Assembly (NCBI GenBank): GCA_948435975.1
Contig: CAOJHG010000117.1
Span: 1-6,860 of the forward strand
DNA from: an uncultured Oscillibacter sp.
GTDB taxonomy: Bacteria; Bacillota; Clostridia; Oscillospirales; Oscillospiraceae
Direction: 5' to 3'
Length of the DNA: 6,860 bases
Shown in pieces: positions 5,534 through 6,860 of the stretch (positions are counted from its first letter, which is position 1; every line of letters starts with the position of its first letter). Below the pieces are notes generated by a model. It ran no database searches, was not told where the DNA came from, and saw nothing but the letters and a program-made list of their open reading frames with translations. The translations under genes and the position numbers were made by a program.

Positions 5534-6745
5534 CTATTCCACTTCTACACCATAGCTCTCGCACAGGCGGCGCAGGCCGTCCCGGTAACCGGAGGCTACA
5601 AAATTCAGCTTCCACTGTCCCTTGTAGCGGTAGATTTCCACTGCAACCAAGGTCTTTTCGATGCTCAGCTCATCCAGTTTCAGACGGCACAGCTCTTTTT
5701 CCCCAGAGAAGACCCGCAGAAGAGGCTCCTTCAGCAAGGAGAAATTTTTCTGCGGGTCGTCGCCATAGACAGAGTAACACACTGCAATACGCTCTACCGA
5801 AGGGTCCAGCTTCTCCAGGTCTGCCAGCATGAGCGCAGGAGATTTCCCCGCCAGCCGGACGGAACGGTTTCGGGACTCCGGATTGTTGAAGAACAGGAAA
5901 TCGGAATCCCCACGGACCCGCTGATTGCCCTGGAGAAGAAAAACATAGCTGTCCACATCAAGACTCTGCCGCGGCTCCTGAAACTCCAAAGCGATTTTCA
6001 TCACGCCGCTGCCCAGTTCTGGGAATCCTGTCCGCTGCCCCCGCTTCATGGAGGGAACGCTTTGATCCAGAACAGAGGGGGCCAGAAGTTCTGCGGGCGG
6101 CGTGATTTGCACCGGTTCGAGGTCCTGGGGAACGGAAGCAGGCGCATCCCGCCGCTGGGGAGCGTCCTTTTTCGCCGTACCCGTGACACAGATCCGGCGG
6201 ATGACCCCAGTTTTTACCAGGAGGTCGCCATAAAGGATGGTGTTGTCCCGGAGCTCGCCCGTCCGAAGGGTGATGGTCTGGGCGCCTTTCGCCAAACGGG
6301 AGGGAGACAACGTCAGTCCTCCGATCGCGCATTCCAGTTCCGCCAGCGCCGCTGCCTGGAGGGAGACAGAGAAGATGTTTTCCGCTCCTGCCGCGAAGAC
6401 GCCCAGGGCAATCAGCGGCGGAAGCTCCCAGTGCATGGCCTCATCCGGGAAGCCTTCCAAATCGCCGCTGACCTCCACCTGTTCCAGCTTTGGATAGGGA
6501 TAATATGTACGAATGGCGGTACGGCTGACCGCGTTGGGTTCTGTTACCTCTACCCGGATATTTTTCAGCGTCACATCTGGGGAGAGGATTTCCAGCACTG
6601 GACCGCACGCAGCCCAGAGCGTGGCGCCGCCGCCGTCGAAAACACAGGGCCGGTCTATCCGGAGGGGGCCCTCATATTCGCCGGGGGCCAGAGAAAAAAC
6701 CATTCCCCCTTTATCCTGATCGAATCGCTCCTGCAGCCTGTTCAT
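5534..6745 (-). CDS. TerD-domain protein with N-terminal beta-helix-like region
   Basis: This is a fusion of about 403 residues. Counting from the upstream ATG at 6760, residues 20-195 have a pectate-lyase-like or right-handed beta-helix pattern: LAPGEYEGPLRIDRP, FDGGGATLW, GPVLEILSPDVTLKNIRVEV, then further short hydrophobic strands. A Pro/Ala-rich linker (198-250) leads to a TerD domain (255-408), shown by LDVDSYVFLLQGNQRVRGDSD, FLFFNN, ERIAVCYSVYG and the closing YKGQWKLNFVASGYRDGL, close to the R-Y-N-G-E-W-K tail of TerD. TerD domains bind calcium and belong to the tellurite/stress Ter system. The usual acidic loop after the strand carrying FLFFNN is replaced by VRLAGKSPAL. There is no signal peptide. 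I prefer the ATG at 6743-6745, with GGGAG 8 nt before it, over the ATG at 6760, which lacks a good site. It is the first complete gene of the operon seen here. Confidence 0.85.
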   Translation of the reverse strand: MNRLQERFDQDKGGMVFSLAPGEYEGPLRIDRPCVFDGGGATLWAACGPVLEILSPDVTLKNIRVEVTEPNAVSRTAIRTYYPYPKLEQVEVSGDLEGFPDEAMHWELPPLIALGVFAAGAENIFSVSLQAAALAELECAIGGLTLSPSRLAKGAQTITLRTGELRDNTILYGDLLVKTGVIRRICVTGTAKKDAPQRRDAPASVPQDLEPVQITPPAELLAPSVLDQSVPSMKRGQRTGFPELGSGVMKIALEFQEPRQSLDVDSYVFLLQGNQRVRGDSDFLFFNNPESRNRSVRLAGKSPALMLADLEKLDPSVERIAVCYSVYGDDPQKNFSLLKEPLLRVFSGEKELCRLKLDELSIEKTLVAVEIYRYKGQWKLNFVASGYRDGLRRLCESYGVEVE

Positions 6746-6860
6746 GACCACCGCTCCCATCCAAAAATATCCAACTCACTTTTCCGCCTCCGCGCTGTGA
6801 TTCATTGGAGCGCAAGCAATACGGCGGAAACAGAAAAGAAAATTGGGTGTTCAGGCCGAT
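6746..6860 (-). other. Region upstream of the TerD-fusion gene; possible end of a preceding gene
   Basis: No convincing promoter is seen here. On the - strand two frames are open to the right edge: one runs to TAA at 6711-6713, overlapping the TerD gene start, and another ends at TGA 6802-6804. Either could be the tail of an upstream operon gene, but neither stretch is recognisable. A GGAGG (complement within 6782-6793) lies before a GTG in the first frame and has no clear use. Confidence 0.35.

Noticed and set aside
1..6860. CRISPR array, tRNA, insertion sequence or attachment site
   Set aside because: No regularly spaced repeats, cloverleaf sequence, transposase motif or flanking inverted repeats were seen.

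Overview
The window is GC-rich DNA that reads like a low-GC-phylum relative with high GC, most likely a gut Clostridia (Oscillospiraceae-type) bacterium. This rests on the short clostridial form of ribosomal protein S21, strong GGAGG-type ribosome binding sites and a SigA consensus promoter; the genus cannot be fixed from sequence alone.

Layout, left to right. (1) Positions 1-1043 (+) hold the 3' part of an ABC-transporter extracellular solute-binding protein (SBP_bac_5 family, peptide/nickel type), whose 5' end lies outside the window. Its stop codon is built into a terminator hairpin. (2) At 1121-1157 a symmetric hairpin with A/T flanks serves as a bidirectional terminator between convergent genes. 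(3) Positions 1159-1341 (-) are rpsU, with its own perfect consensus promoter (TTGACA-17-TATAAT) and a 5' leader of about 70 nt. (4) Positions 1494-6760 (-) are a tight five-gene operon, transcribed right to left: a TerD-domain protein with an N-terminal beta-helix-like region; a HpcH/HpaI-type C-C bond lyase; a PRTase_2 + TRSP-domain protein; a StiP/PRTase_1-like protein with a C-terminal PELOTA domain; and a Cof-like HAD phosphatase.

The five-gene set matches the biosynthetic module linked to tellurite-resistance (Ter) stress systems, predicted from comparative genomics to make a nucleoside-like metabolite. In that reading the two PRTase-related proteins join or process a ribosyl phosphate group, the lyase makes or breaks a C-C bond in the precursor, the HAD enzyme removes a phosphate, and the TerD protein links the system to metal or envelope stress. 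The pathway product is not known, and this is inference from family membership and gene order. No ATP-grasp, TerB, TerC or TelA gene is in the window; they may lie beyond the right edge, since no promoter is visible upstream of the TerD gene. The most unusual items are the TerD fusion, the lost acidic loop in its TerD domain, and the absence of a clear terminator between the stress operon and rpsU.
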